NCBI GenBank assembly: GCA_020636845.1
Contig: JACJXD010000004.1
Location: 186,001 to 250,000 of the forward strand
Source: Bacteroidales bacterium
GTDB taxonomy: Bacteria > Bacteroidota > Bacteroidia > Bacteroidales > Tenuifilaceae
Length of the DNA: 64,000 nucleotides
Reading direction: 5' to 3'
Both the position numbers and the translations under genes were made by a program. Of the stretch, positions 39,517 to 49,664 are shown one piece after another; positions within the stretch are counted from its first letter, which is position 1, and every line of letters starts with the position of its first letter. The notes beneath the pieces were generated by a model that searched no databases, had not been told where the DNA came from, and was given only the letters and a program-made list of their open reading frames with translations.

Positions 39517-40788
39517 GTGAAAATCGCAATAATTGGCTTTGGTGCAGCAGCAATAGGACTACTTGAGAAACTAAAAGATAGCGAACACGAACTTCATGTG
39601 TTTGAAAAAAGCACAGATATATACTCCTCGAGTATTTCCGGCATTCGCGCTGATGGGAAGTTATTTGTTTCCAACGAAATGGGTGGCGAAATTTACATAG
39701 AATCGAGCCTTCAACGTAAATTTGTTGATTATTACATAAACTTTACCGAAAATAAACATGTTGAAACTGGCCATTCGTTTGGCGACGAAAAGTATTACCG
39801 ACTTTTTTACGAAAAAGGATTTCAACCTATTTCCTCCGAATTTTTTCACATTGGAACCGATCAACTTAAAGAAGTCCTGTTTAATATATACAGCCACCTT
39901 AAAAAGGTGAAGAATATTCACTTTCACTTTAGCTATGAGGTTAAGGAACTTGAAGTATCCGATCATTCTGTTCGAATAAATCAAGCAGATACTTTCGATT
40001 TGGTAATAATAGCAGTTGGACGTAGTGGACACAAACTCATAAATCATGCAATTACCAAGTATCCAGAGTTAGTTCTTAACAACACAAAAGTTGACCTAGG
40101 AATTCGATACGAACTTCCTAATCATATTGTTGATGAATTAAACCGCGAAATGTACGAATTTAAGGTAAAATACAGAAGCAGAACAGGATATATGGTTCGC
40201 ACATTTTGCAACAACCCTTCGGGCTACGTAGTTACTGAAAACTATGGCGATTTTACCACCGTTAATGGCCACGCCAAAATGCACCAAAAAAGCAACAATA
40301 CAAATTTTGCCATTTTGGCATCGCTAATTCTTACCGAACCGTTTAACGATCCTATCGGTTATGGTTCGTACATTGCAAAACTATCGAACCTTTTGGCAGG
40401 AAACGGAAAGGTAATACTTCAAACTTATAGCCATTTTAAAGAGTCGAAACGTACAAAAAGGCTTTACCGCGTTCAACCTACTCTCGATCCGGAAAAATTC
40501 ATTTTAGGAGATGTTAACCTTGCCTTCCCTCGCAGAATAATTGAAAGTATAATCGATTTTATAGAAAACCTCGATAAGGTTATTCCCGGCGTTGCCAATA
40601 ACGACAACCTAGTTTACGCCCCGGAGATTAAATTTTATTCGAACAGGTTGAACAACCTTACAAAACCTTCGTTGAAATTTATTGGGGATTGTTCCGGAGC
40701 AACTCGTTCCATTATTTATGCAACAGCCCATGGTTACTTAATGGGCGAAGCAATTCTTAATAACAAGTTTTCCAACATTAACCTTTAA
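39517..40788 (+). CDS. FAD/NAD(P)-binding oxidoreductase
   Basis: 423 residues beginning at GTG 39517 with an AAGG just before it. The N-terminus KIAIIGFGAAAIGLLEKLKD is a dinucleotide-binding Rossmann motif ending in an acidic region (HELHVFEKSTD). A second nucleotide-binding strand is DTFDLVIIAVGRSGHKLI. FIGDCSGATRSIIYATAHGY near the C-terminus is the FAD-binding GD motif. It resembles FAD-dependent dehydrogenases of the HI0933/thioredoxin-reductase superfamily; the substrate is unknown. Its stop overlaps the ATG of the next ABC gene by one base (TAATG), so the two are translationally coupled. Confidence 0.82.
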   Translation: MKIAIIGFGAAAIGLLEKLKDSEHELHVFEKSTDIYSSSISGIRADGKLFVSNEMGGEIYIESSLQRKFVDYYINFTENKHVETGHSFGDEKYYRLFYEKGFQPISSEFFHIGTDQLKEVLFNIYSHLKKVKNIHFHFSYEVKELEVSDHSVRINQADTFDLVIIAVGRSGHKLINHAITKYPELVLNNTKVDLGIRYELPNHIVDELNREMYEFKVKYRSRTGYMVRTFCNNPSGYVVTENYGDFTTVNGHAKMHQKSNNTNFAILASLILTEPFNDPIGYGSYIAKLSNLLAGNGKVILQTYSHFKESKRTKRLYRVQPTLDPEKFILGDVNLAFPRRIIESIIDFIENLDKVIPGVANNDNLVYAPEIKFYSNRLNNLTKPSLKFIGDCSGATRSIIYATAHGYLMGEAILNNKFSNINL

Positions 40789-42386
40789 TGCTACACGTTG
40801 AAAACCTAACTGTCTCCTTTAATCACCAGGAAGTTTTACATGGTATAAACTTCTCCGTACAACGCGGAGAAATATTGGGTATTGTTGGGGAATCGGGATC
40901 TGGGAAATCGGTTACTTCACTTGCAATTATGGGATTATTGCCCGATAATGCCCATGTTAACGGTAGCATAAAATTCTGCACGAATAAAGAAAAATCCATC
41001 GAACTAATCGGGTTGCAATCCTCGGAACACAGAAAGTTAAGGGGTTCGCAAATTGCCATGATTTTTCAGGAGCCACAATCCAGTTTAAACCCTTCCATGC
41101 GCTGCGGAACGCAACTATTAGAGGCTGTTTTACACACATCAGCACTTAACAAAAAGGAAGGAAAACAACGTTGCATAGAATTGTTAACGGAAATGCAATT
41201 GCCCGACCCGGAAAAAGTTTACCGTAGTTATCCTCATCAACTTAGCGGAGGACAAAAACAACGGGTAATGATTGCCATTGCCATAGCCGGAAATCCAAGT
41301 CTGCTTATTGCCGATGAGCCAACTACCGCACTTGACGTTACCGTTCAAAAAGAAATTATTAATCTGCTAAAGGAAATAAAGGAAAACTATAATATTGGCA
41401 TAATCTTTATTTCGCACGACTTATCGGTAATTGAAGAGGTTGCAAACAGGGTTGTTGTTATGCAAAACGGTAAAATTGTAGAGCAGAACACAACCAGAAA
41501 CATTTTTGACAACCCACAAAGTAACTACACACGCAAACTTATCGATTTAAAGAAACAGCTACAAAATGCCAAGCCGCTTGCAACTGAAAAACAGAATGCA
41601 TTGCCAATTTTCCGTGCAAACAATATTTCCATTCGCTATACATCGGAAGGTTTGCGGAATAACTCATTTTTAGCAGTAAACAACGTTTCGTTTTCGCTAT
41701 TCGAAGGCGAAGTTCTTGGTTTAGTCGGCGAATCAGGTTCCGGGAAAAGCACCATCGGTCGGCTGCTACTTAAACTTATAAAAAGCAGTTCGGGAAATCT
41801 TTCCTATAAAAACAAGCCCATAGATAGTTTAACTAAAACTGAAAGGCAAGAGTTCAGAAGAAATGTTCAACTGGTTTTTCAAGATCCATACTCATCGTTA
41901 AATCCAAGACTTACCGTTGGACATGCACTAACCGAACCTATTGTTTACTATAATATTGCCTCGAAAAAAAGCGCTGTGGATCTGGCCGTTAACCTACTGG
42001 AAAAAGTAAACTTGCCCGCGGATAGCATTTATAGATACCCACACGAATTTTCCGGAGGACAACGTCAGCGTATTGTTCTTGCCCGTGCGCTAACGGTAAA
42101 TCCAACGGTTTTAATTTGCGACGAGATTGTTTCCGCTCTCGACATTGCCATTCAGGCTCAAATTTTGGAGTTGCTAAAAGAGTTGAAATGCACGCTTAAC
42201 CTAACGTACCTTTTTATTTCGCACGATTTAAGCATTGTTCGAAGTATAAGTAACCGCGTTATTGTTATTAATAAAGGCTCGATTGTAGAACAAGGGGCTA
42301 CCGAAGATGTTTTCGATAAGCCCCAATCGGAATATACAAAACGTTTAATCGAATCCGTCCCTGGATTTTTGAGTAAAATTTCCTAA
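40788..42386 (+). CDS. Double-ATPase peptide/nickel-type ABC transporter subunit
   Basis: 532 residues with two complete ABC domains in tandem (YejF/GsiA-like, DppD plus DppF fused). The first has GESGSGKSVTSLAIMG, LSGGQKQRVMIAIAI and LLIADEPTTALDVT; the second has GESGSGKSTIGRLLLK, FSGGQRQRIVLARAL and VLICDEIVSALDIA. The second Walker B has Ile-Val in place of the usual Pro-Val (DEIVS). No permease or binding-protein gene is nearby, so its partners must lie elsewhere. It overlaps the upstream FAD gene by one base and the convergent PBP gene by 4 bases. Confidence 0.93.
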   Translation: MLHVENLTVSFNHQEVLHGINFSVQRGEILGIVGESGSGKSVTSLAIMGLLPDNAHVNGSIKFCTNKEKSIELIGLQSSEHRKLRGSQIAMIFQEPQSSLNPSMRCGTQLLEAVLHTSALNKKEGKQRCIELLTEMQLPDPEKVYRSYPHQLSGGQKQRVMIAIAIAGNPSLLIADEPTTALDVTVQKEIINLLKEIKENYNIGIIFISHDLSVIEEVANRVVVMQNGKIVEQNTTRNIFDNPQSNYTRKLIDLKKQLQNAKPLATEKQNALPIFRANNISIRYTSEGLRNNSFLAVNNVSFSLFEGEVLGLVGESGSGKSTIGRLLLKLIKSSSGNLSYKNKPIDSLTKTERQEFRRNVQLVFQDPYSSLNPRLTVGHALTEPIVYYNIASKKSAVDLAVNLLEKVNLPADSIYRYPHEFSGGQRQRIVLARALTVNPTVLICDEIVSALDIAIQAQILELLKELKCTLNLTYLFISHDLSIVRSISNRVIVINKGSIVEQGATEDVFDKPQSEYTKRLIESVPGFLSKIS

Positions 42387-44734
42387 AACAACTCTACCTC
42401 GTTAATTTCCCCATCATCCTCTTCGTCCTGACAATCGAGGTTGAAATTCTTCAGAAGAACCGGCTTATCCCAATCGTCTAAAGGAGAAACGCCAAGAGTA
42501 GAATCGGCATACACCTTTTCGAGGAAGGTTGCAAAAACTGGCAAAGCCATATTTGCTCCTTGGCCAAGGGCAATTTCGTCGAAATGTACAGCCCTGTCCT
42601 CTGCCCCAGTCCAAACACCGGCAACCAAGTTAGGCGTAATACCCATAAACCATCCATCGGAATTGTTTTGCGTTGTTCCTGTTTTACCGGCAATTTTCCC
42701 CGGTAAATTATACCTAAAACGGATTCTTCTTCCGGTTCCTTTATTAATAACACCTTCTAGCAAATTAATCATAAGATAAGCCGTTTGATCACTAATTGCT
42801 TCCGTTTTAACGGTGCTAAATGTTGACAGCACATTCCCATTTCTATCCTCTATTCTGTTTACAAAAATAGGCTCAACGTGAACCCCTTTGTTAGCAAAGG
42901 TTCCGTAAGCAGCAACCATCTCGTAAAGACTAAAATCAAAAGTTCCCAAAACTATGGAAGGAACCGGATCTACTTCGCTTTGAATTCCTAACTGATGTAT
43001 CATGTCCACCGCAGCCTGAGGCGTAAACTGTTTCATTATCCATGCCGAAATGTTATTTACGGAATTGGCCAACCCCCACTTCAACGTAACCATCTTACCA
43101 TCGTACTGGGTTTTTCCCGAATTTTTAGGAGTCCACGTTGTATCGCCCACAACAAAGGACTGAGGAACATTAGGAACTTTCATACATGGCGAATATCCCT
43201 CCTGCATTGCAAGAGTATAAATAAACGGCTTAATGGTCGATCCCACCTGACGCTTACCCTGCATAACCATATCGTACTTAAAATACTTATAATCCGGACC
43301 TCCTACATATGCTCTAATATAACCGTTATGTGGATCCATTGCCATAAAACTCGATCGCAACATCTTTTTATAATGCTTAATCGAATCCAACGGGGTCATA
43401 ACCGTATCGCGTTCTCCATGCCAAGTAAAAACACGCATAGAAGTCTTTGTGTTGAAATTTTCAATAATGCTATCGGCGGAAACACCTGCATTTCTCAAAT
43501 GTCTATACCTTTCCGTTTGACGCATGGCAAGGTAAAAAATGTGATCGGCTTCTTCTTTTGTAATTTTCGAAGAAAAAATATTACCATTACGAGCCTTTAT
43601 TTCCTTGTCGAGCAATGGCTGTAAATCGAATTTTAAATGATTAACCAAGGACACCTCTGCATAATGTTGCATTTTCGAGTTTATGGTTGTATAAATTTTA
43701 AGACCATCACGGTATAAATTATACGGAGTCCCGTCAGGCTTGGTATTCTTTTCACACCAACCATAAAGAGGATTTGTTTCCCATAAAATAGAATCTTCCT
43801 TAAACATATTATAGGAATAGTACTGCTTCCTTTGAGGTTTATCTGCTGTCATAAATTTCTGAAGCATTCCCCTAAAATATGTAGCAATACCTGCATTGTG
43901 GCTTTGTACTTTGTAATTTAATTCGAGGGGTGTTGCCGATAAAGAATCAAACTCTTCCGTAGTAATGTATCCGTACTTATTCATTTGTCCCAACACTACA
44001 TTTCTCCGTTCGAAAGAGTTATCAGGGTTTAGTACCGGGCTATACTTTGTTGGCGCATTAACAATTCCCACAAGTAATGCTGCCTGTTCTGGTTTGAGAG
44101 AATCCGGCGTTGTATTAAAAAATGTACGGGCTGCTGATTTTACTCCATACGCATTGCTACCAAATTCTACCACATTAAGGTACATAGCCAAAATTTCATC
44201 CTTTGTATAATTTCTCTCAAGCTTAACAGCGGTTATCCATTCCTTAAACTTGGCAATAACCAACTTTGCCTTACGCGCTAAAGGCCCCCTTTGCGCAGCC
44301 GTGTCGCGAGGAAACAAATTCTTTGCTAACTGCTGGGTTATTGTACTCCCCCCTCCTGCAGAACGATTGCCAAATAATATAGTTTTGACCATTACCCTCG
44401 CCAGCCCCCTAACATCTATTCCGCTATGCTTCCTAAACCGAACATCCTCGGTTGCAATAAGCGCATTTACAACATTCGGCGATATTTCATCGTAAGAAAC
44501 GAACGAACGATTCTGGTAGTAATAACTCCCCAAGATAACATTATCGTCCGATATTACTTCGGAAGCAATATTGCTTTTGGGGTTTTCCAACTCTTCAAAT
44601 GTTGGCATCGGTCCAAAAAATTCTAAACCTATTAGCGTAAAAAGGGTAACGGTAAAAACAAAAATGAAACCCAAAATTCCCCAAAACCAATACTTAAATC
44701 GCTTGTAAAATTTTCCCTTATCGAACTGCGTCAT
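42383..44734 (-). CDS. Bifunctional penicillin-binding protein 1A
   Basis: 783 residues from ATG 44734. The frame is open to 44866, but a good promoter sits at 44777-44808 inside that extension. A cytoplasmic tail and one membrane anchor (YWFWGILGFIFVFTVTLFTL) are followed by a GT51 glycosyltransferase (ATEDVRFRKHSGIDVRGLAR, GGGSTITQQLAKNLF) and then a transpeptidase with SxxK in GSTIKPFIY, SxN in ANSVNNISAW and KTGT in AGKTGTTQNNSDG. It polymerises and cross-links peptidoglycan. Divergent from topA; its last 4 bases overlap the convergent ABC gene. Confidence 0.96.
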   Translation of the reverse strand: MTQFDKGKFYKRFKYWFWGILGFIFVFTVTLFTLIGLEFFGPMPTFEELENPKSNIASEVISDDNVILGSYYYQNRSFVSYDEISPNVVNALIATEDVRFRKHSGIDVRGLARVMVKTILFGNRSAGGGSTITQQLAKNLFPRDTAAQRGPLARKAKLVIAKFKEWITAVKLERNYTKDEILAMYLNVVEFGSNAYGVKSAARTFFNTTPDSLKPEQAALLVGIVNAPTKYSPVLNPDNSFERRNVVLGQMNKYGYITTEEFDSLSATPLELNYKVQSHNAGIATYFRGMLQKFMTADKPQRKQYYSYNMFKEDSILWETNPLYGWCEKNTKPDGTPYNLYRDGLKIYTTINSKMQHYAEVSLVNHLKFDLQPLLDKEIKARNGNIFSSKITKEEADHIFYLAMRQTERYRHLRNAGVSADSIIENFNTKTSMRVFTWHGERDTVMTPLDSIKHYKKMLRSSFMAMDPHNGYIRAYVGGPDYKYFKYDMVMQGKRQVGSTIKPFIYTLAMQEGYSPCMKVPNVPQSFVVGDTTWTPKNSGKTQYDGKMVTLKWGLANSVNNISAWIMKQFTPQAAVDMIHQLGIQSEVDPVPSIVLGTFDFSLYEMVAAYGTFANKGVHVEPIFVNRIEDRNGNVLSTFSTVKTEAISDQTAYLMINLLEGVINKGTGRRIRFRYNLPGKIAGKTGTTQNNSDGWFMGITPNLVAGVWTGAEDRAVHFDEIALGQGANMALPVFATFLEKVYADSTLGVSPLDDWDKPVLLKNFNLDCQDEEDDGEINEVELF

Positions 44735-44776
44735 AACGTAATACGTTGATTTAATAAAGAATATACCATATCGGCG

Positions 44777-44808
44777 TAAAGTTACACAAAAGATAATACA
44801 AGCCGCAA
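44777..44808 (-). promoter_or_regulatory. Promoter for the PBP1A gene
   Basis: Minus-strand TTG (44808-44806), 21-base spacer, TAACTTTA (44784-44777), 42 bases before ATG 44734. Same form as the candidate aor and znuA promoters. Confidence 0.5.
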
Positions 44809-44954
44809 GCTTCATTGTTAATAAAAAACATTCCTTTAGCAGCCCTATATTAAAAGAGGCTTTCACAAGAAACGCCCATCAAAAAATGTTTTAAATTTAT
44901 TTTCCTTTGATATTGTGCCATTTATAATGGTATCGTTTCATAAATATATAGGTG

Positions 44955-44962
44955 TAATTTTG
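44955..44962 (+). promoter_or_regulatory. -7 element for topA
   Basis: TAATTTTG, exact TAnnTTTG match, 64 bases before the topA ATG at 45027. TTTC at 44936-44939 might be a weak -33 element. Confidence 0.4.
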
Positions 44963-45026
44963 TTGTTAATTAGGTAAATGCTTTTCTTTGTGAAAATTTT
45001 CGTCAAAATAAAATTACAAATTGGAT

Positions 45027-47357
45027 ATGATTCAGAACCTAGTAATTGTTGAGTCGCCGGCTAAAGCTAAAACTATTCAAAAGTTTTTGGGGAAAGAATT
45101 TACAGTAATGTCAAGCTTTGGACATATCCGCGATTTATCCAAAAAAAATCTTGGAGTTGATATTTCAAAAAACTATACGCCAGAGTATATAGTAAGCGAA
45201 GACAAAAAGAAACTGGTTAACGAACTTAAAAAGGAAGCAAAGGAAGCAGAAACCGTTTGGCTTGCTTCCGATGAAGACCGTGAAGGAGAAGCTATTGCTT
45301 GGCATCTTTACGAAGTTCTCAAGCTTAAATCCGACCAAACAAAACGCATTGTTTTTCACGAAATAACCAAACCCGCCATTCAAGGAGCAATTAAAAATCC
45401 GCGAACTATTGATATTAATCTTGTAAATTCTCAGCAAGCACGAAGAATTTTAGATAGATTGGTTGGTTTTGAACTTTCGCCCATTTTATGGAAAAAAATT
45501 AAACCGTCGCTTTCTGCAGGTAGGGTACAATCCGTTGCCGTTAGGCTTATTGTTGAACGCGAAAGAGAAATTATAGGATTTAAACCATCTATTTTTTTCA
45601 GGGTAACCGGAAATTTTCAAGCCAATAGTGCTTTTAAGGCAGAACTTTCGCACAAATTTACTAAAGAGGAAGAGGTACTGGCATTTTTGGAACTATGTAA
45701 AAACGCTTCGTTCCGAGTTGCCGATATTACCAAGAAACCCGCAAAAAAAACACCGGCTCCGCCTTTTACCACATCAACTTTACAACAGGAAGCTAGCCGA
45801 AAATTCAACTTTTCGGTTTCCCAAACAATGGCAATTGCTCAAAAGTTATACGAATCGGGCTATATTACATACATGCGTACCGATTCGGTAAACCTTTCGC
45901 AAATGGCCATTAACTCGGCAAAAGACATTATTTATAAAGAATTTGGAGAGAAATACCACAAGCCACGTCAATACAAAACAAAAACAAAAGGAGCACAAGA
46001 AGCCCACGAAGCTATCCGTCCGACATACTTGGATAAACTAAGCATTTCGGGAAGCAGAGCCGAACAAAAACTATATGAACTAATATGGAAACGTACCGTA
46101 GCATCCCAGATGAACGATGCGCTGTTGGAAAAAACAACCATTAGCATTGAAGTCTCCGGAAGCAAGTACGAATTTGTTACAACTGGCGAGGTTGTTGTAT
46201 TCGATGGATTTCTCAAAGTTTACCTTGAATCTACGGACGACGAAAGCAACGACGAAGCAGGTACTCTTCTTCCTAAAGTTGCCGTTAACCAGCAATTACA
46301 ATCAAATAGTATAGAAGCAACGGAACGTTTTACTCAACGTCCTCCGCGATACACAGAAGCCAGCTTGGTAAAAAAACTTGAAGAGTTAGGAATTGGCCGT
46401 CCTTCGACATATGCTCCTACAATTTCAACTATAATTTCGCGCGGATATGTTCTTAAGGAAGACAGACCGGGAACAGAACGCGAATATGCTATCATTACGC
46501 TAAAAAACGGTAAAATTAGTTCAAAGCAAAAAACGGAAATCACCGGAACCGAAAAGTCGAAACTTTTCCCAAGCGATATAGGAATGGTTGTTAACGACTT
46601 TCTTGTAGAATATTTCGGAAATATTGTAAACTACAACTTTACCGCAGATGTAGAAGAGCAATTCGATAAAATTGCAGAGGGCAACTTGGAGTGGAGTAAA
46701 ATGATTGATAGCTTCTATAAGCCTTTTCACAAACTGGTAGAAAAAACGACAAAGGAATCCGATTACGTTAAAGGTGAACGTATTTTAGGTACCGATCCGG
46801 TTACAGGAAAAACCGTAAGTGTCAGGGTTGGCCGCTTCGGACCATTGGTTCAACTAGGCGACAGTAACGCTGATGAAAAACCCAAATATGCCAGCTTGCT
46901 TAAAGGACAACTTTTGGAAACCATTACACTTGAAGAAGCTTTAAACCTGTTTAAACTTCCAAGAACACTGGGAGAATACGAAGACAAAGAGGTTGTTATT
47001 GGGGTTGGCCGTTTCGGCCCTTACGTTCGCCATAACTCAAAATTTTACTCCTTAAAAAAGGATGATAATCCTTTGGAAATTACCCTGCCAAGAGCAATAG
47101 AGTTAATTGAAGAAGGACGTCAGAAACAACGCGAACGAATGATTAAGACTTTCCCCGAGGATGCAAACCTTCAAATTCTTAAAGGACGTTGGGGAGCATA
47201 CATTGCATTTAACAAAAAAAACTATAAAATAACCGATAAGGAAAAGAATCCTGCCGACCTTACACTAGAAGAATGTATGAAAATGGTAAATGCGCAAACA
47301 GAAAATGGGAAAAGCGCTAAACCAAAACAAAAACGTAAAAGTAGCAAAAGTAAATAA
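45027..47357 (+). CDS. topA: DNA topoisomerase I
   Basis: 776 residues from ATG 45027 (an in-frame TTG lies 6 bases upstream). The Toprim domain shows LVIVESPAKAKTIQKFLG and WLASDEDREGEAIAWHLYEV. The catalytic tyrosine is in ESGYITYMRTDSVNLS, and RPPRYTEASLVKKLEELGIG follows. The C-terminus has no cysteine zinc ribbons; it has instead three small repeats (GRFGPLVQLG, GRFGPYVRHN, GRWGAYIAFN) and a lysine-rich tail. It relaxes negative supercoils. It is 6 bases upstream of the ureohydrolase-like gene and so is in operon with it. Confidence 0.97.
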   Translation: MIQNLVIVESPAKAKTIQKFLGKEFTVMSSFGHIRDLSKKNLGVDISKNYTPEYIVSEDKKKLVNELKKEAKEAETVWLASDEDREGEAIAWHLYEVLKLKSDQTKRIVFHEITKPAIQGAIKNPRTIDINLVNSQQARRILDRLVGFELSPILWKKIKPSLSAGRVQSVAVRLIVEREREIIGFKPSIFFRVTGNFQANSAFKAELSHKFTKEEEVLAFLELCKNASFRVADITKKPAKKTPAPPFTTSTLQQEASRKFNFSVSQTMAIAQKLYESGYITYMRTDSVNLSQMAINSAKDIIYKEFGEKYHKPRQYKTKTKGAQEAHEAIRPTYLDKLSISGSRAEQKLYELIWKRTVASQMNDALLEKTTISIEVSGSKYEFVTTGEVVVFDGFLKVYLESTDDESNDEAGTLLPKVAVNQQLQSNSIEATERFTQRPPRYTEASLVKKLEELGIGRPSTYAPTISTIISRGYVLKEDRPGTEREYAIITLKNGKISSKQKTEITGTEKSKLFPSDIGMVVNDFLVEYFGNIVNYNFTADVEEQFDKIAEGNLEWSKMIDSFYKPFHKLVEKTTKESDYVKGERILGTDPVTGKTVSVRVGRFGPLVQLGDSNADEKPKYASLLKGQLLETITLEEALNLFKLPRTLGEYEDKEVVIGVGRFGPYVRHNSKFYSLKKDDNPLEITLPRAIELIEEGRQKQRERMIKTFPEDANLQILKGRWGAYIAFNKKNYKITDKEKNPADLTLEECMKMVNAQTENGKSAKPKQKRKSSKSK

Positions 47358-47363
47358 GCATTA

Positions 47364-48491
47364 ATGAACGACATCCTTTCTTTATTTACACCACCTTCGG
47401 CAAAGACAAAACCAGCAGGCTTTGGCATTGAGGATAGTTTAAACTTACAAATAGTGAACCCTCATGCGTTAAAAGACTTCAAACCCGGAAGTAAGGATGT
47501 TTTATTGTTCAGCGCTAGAGAGCAATCCTTGTTTCGAGAATACTTGTATGCCCTAGCCGGAATTAAAATGAAGGGAACAATTTTCGACCTTGGCATCTTA
47601 ATTCCATCAAAATCCCAATCCGATGCTTACCAAACTTTTCAATCGGTTTGCGAGTTGCTGGCACAAACTAATGCAGCAATAGTTTTTATTGGCAGTTCGC
47701 ACGAACTTACATACTACGCATACGAAGGTTTCAAATCCACCGAAAACTTACTTTCCCTTTCCATTATCGACAGCAAAATTGATGTTAACTCGGATGTCAC
47801 AGATTTTCATTCCGAAAATTTCATAAACAAACTACTTAACGAAAAAGTTGAAAGCCTTTTGAACCTATCGGTAATTGGCTTTCAAACATACTTAACAGGA
47901 AATTCTGCCATAAATCAAATTACAAAAAAACATCACGAACTGTATAGATTAGGCAATATCCGGTCGGGATACTTTGACGTAGAACCGGCTCTAAGAAATT
48001 CACAAATACTTAGCTTCGATTTGAGTGCTATTCGCAATTCTGATTACCCAGCCAATGAATACCCGACACCAAACGGCCTGTACGCCGAAGAAGCCTGCCA
48101 ACTTTGTCGGTTTGCCGGTGGCGGCGAAAAAAATAGATTCTTGGGACTTTTTGAATGCAAGCACGAAAAAGACACTGTTTCCACCATGCTAACCGCACAA
48201 CTTGTTTGGCATTACATTGACGGTTTCGCACAACGGAAAATTAAAAATCCGCTACAAAATCCTTCTTTATTCAAAAAGTTTATAGTAAATACGGGAACTC
48301 CTGAGGTTGACATGAATTTTTATAGCGATGAACTTACCAACCGTTGGTGGTTCGAATTTCCAATTTCATCAAAAAAGGTAAAACAAAAAAACATGGTTTT
48401 CCCATGTTCTCAAGCAGATTACATTGTTGCAAGTCGTGGAGATGTTCCCGATAGATGGCTTAATTTTTTTGAGAAAATTCAAAAGTTGTAA
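47364..48491 (+). CDS. Ureohydrolase (formimidoylglutamase-like) protein, probable pseudoenzyme
   Basis: 375 residues of the arginase/agmatinase fold, with most but not all metal ligands. Motif one is GSSHE (His113 kept); motif two is IIDSKID (Asp136 and Asp140 kept, the central His is Lys138); motif three is SFDLSAI (Asp219 kept, the second Asp is Ser221). Two of six dimanganese ligands are thus changed, so hydrolase activity is doubtful. In Bacteroidota a gene of this type commonly sits between topA and the por/gld cluster (recollection), as here. It may therefore have a structural or regulatory role in that context. It follows topA by 6 bases. Confidence 0.8.
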   Translation: MNDILSLFTPPSAKTKPAGFGIEDSLNLQIVNPHALKDFKPGSKDVLLFSAREQSLFREYLYALAGIKMKGTIFDLGILIPSKSQSDAYQTFQSVCELLAQTNAAIVFIGSSHELTYYAYEGFKSTENLLSLSIIDSKIDVNSDVTDFHSENFINKLLNEKVESLLNLSVIGFQTYLTGNSAINQITKKHHELYRLGNIRSGYFDVEPALRNSQILSFDLSAIRNSDYPANEYPTPNGLYAEEACQLCRFAGGGEKNRFLGLFECKHEKDTVSTMLTAQLVWHYIDGFAQRKIKNPLQNPSLFKKFIVNTGTPEVDMNFYSDELTNRWWFEFPISSKKVKQKNMVFPCSQADYIVASRGDVPDRWLNFFEKIQKL

Positions 48492-48591
48492 GATATTTTT
48501 GAAATAAAGCAACCAAAGGGGTAACCCAATAACTTAAAATCCTGTATAAGTTTTTACGTGTAATTTAAATTTTATCAACTGTTATTGTTAA

Positions 48592-48599
48592 TAAATTTG
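48592..48599 (+). promoter_or_regulatory. -7 element for the porP-gldKLMN cluster
   Basis: TAAATTTG, exact TAnnTTTG match, 65 bases before the porP ATG. The 170 bases between the ureohydrolase-like gene and porP hold no gene. Confidence 0.45.
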
Positions 48600-48663
48600 C
48601 AGGTATATATTTTTTTTACTTATTTTACTTTTCGGTTTAATATATAGGTATATTTTGTCTTTT

Positions 48664-49608
48664 ATGAAGATTACGCTAAAGCATACCACCCTTTTTGTGT
48701 TTTTAATTTTTACGGCTTTGCGGGCTCTCCCTCAACAGGATCCGCAATTTAATCAAATCATGTTTAACCCTATGTCCATAAACCCGGGATATGCTGGTAG
48801 TTTAAACATGATAGGAACTGGAATTATAAATAAGTTACAATGGGTTGGCTTTGGCGATGGTGCTCCGGTAACTACAAACGTTAGTATTAACGGACCAATT
48901 GCCCCTTTTGGATTTAAAAGTGGCATTGGGTTAAGCATTTTAAATGATAAATTAGGCTTCGACAATGATCTGGGAATAAGTTTTTCATATGCCGCCCGAT
49001 TTAAATTTAAATTAACAAATAGTTCATTAGGTATTGGTATCAGCGGAGGATTTATAAATAATAGCATAAATCCGACATGGAATGCCCTTAACAGCGGCAC
49101 AGACCCCTCAATTCCTCAAAAAAAGGAAAGTTCCATTAACTTAGATCTTGGATTTGGTCTTTATTATAATACCGATTATATGTTTTTTGGTGCCTCTGTT
49201 ACCCATTTAAACGAAACAAAAATGTATAAAAGCGTTGAGGCCGGTCGATATACTAGACAGTATTACTTAACAGGAGGTTACATTGTTGATTTCCCTGGAA
49301 ATTCGTTGCAATTTGAACCATCCGTTGTTATGACTACAGATTTAAGTTCTTCACGATTTTCATTTACATCTTTAATCAAATACAATAAAAAAATATGGGG
49401 CGGCGTTTCTTATCGTATAGACGAAGCTATAACAGGTATTATTGGTTTTGAACTTTTTAATGGAATTAAATTTGGTTATGCCTACGAATTTAGTTTAGGT
49501 CAAATTAGTAAGTATAACGACGGTTCACACGAATTTATGCTAGCGTACAATTTTCAACTGAAAAAGGAAAAACCTCCTCAGCAGTACAAGAGCATTAGAT
49601 TTTTGTAA
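48664..49608 (+). CDS. porP: PorP/SprF-family outer-membrane protein of type IX secretion
   Basis: 314 residues from ATG 48664 (an in-frame TTG at 48655 is less likely). A signal peptide (about 1-22) is followed by QQDPQFNQIMFNPMSINPGY, the hallmark opening of PorP/SprF proteins. A 14-strand-type barrel follows, with glycine-rich strands such as GIGLSILNDKLGFDNDLGIS. PorP/SprF proteins act in the outer membrane with the T9SS core and anchor C-terminal domains of type B cargo. It directly precedes gldK, as in many Bacteroidota. Confidence 0.93.
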   Translation: MKITLKHTTLFVFLIFTALRALPQQDPQFNQIMFNPMSINPGYAGSLNMIGTGIINKLQWVGFGDGAPVTTNVSINGPIAPFGFKSGIGLSILNDKLGFDNDLGISFSYAARFKFKLTNSSLGIGISGGFINNSINPTWNALNSGTDPSIPQKKESSINLDLGFGLYYNTDYMFFGASVTHLNETKMYKSVEAGRYTRQYYLTGGYIVDFPGNSLQFEPSVVMTTDLSSSRFSFTSLIKYNKKIWGGVSYRIDEAITGIIGFELFNGIKFGYAYEFSLGQISKYNDGSHEFMLAYNFQLKKEKPPQQYKSIRFL

Positions 49609-49664
49609 CTTTATAATAATTTTTAAAGAAAATTTTACGTTATTTGCTAAATAAACGAAGTGTT

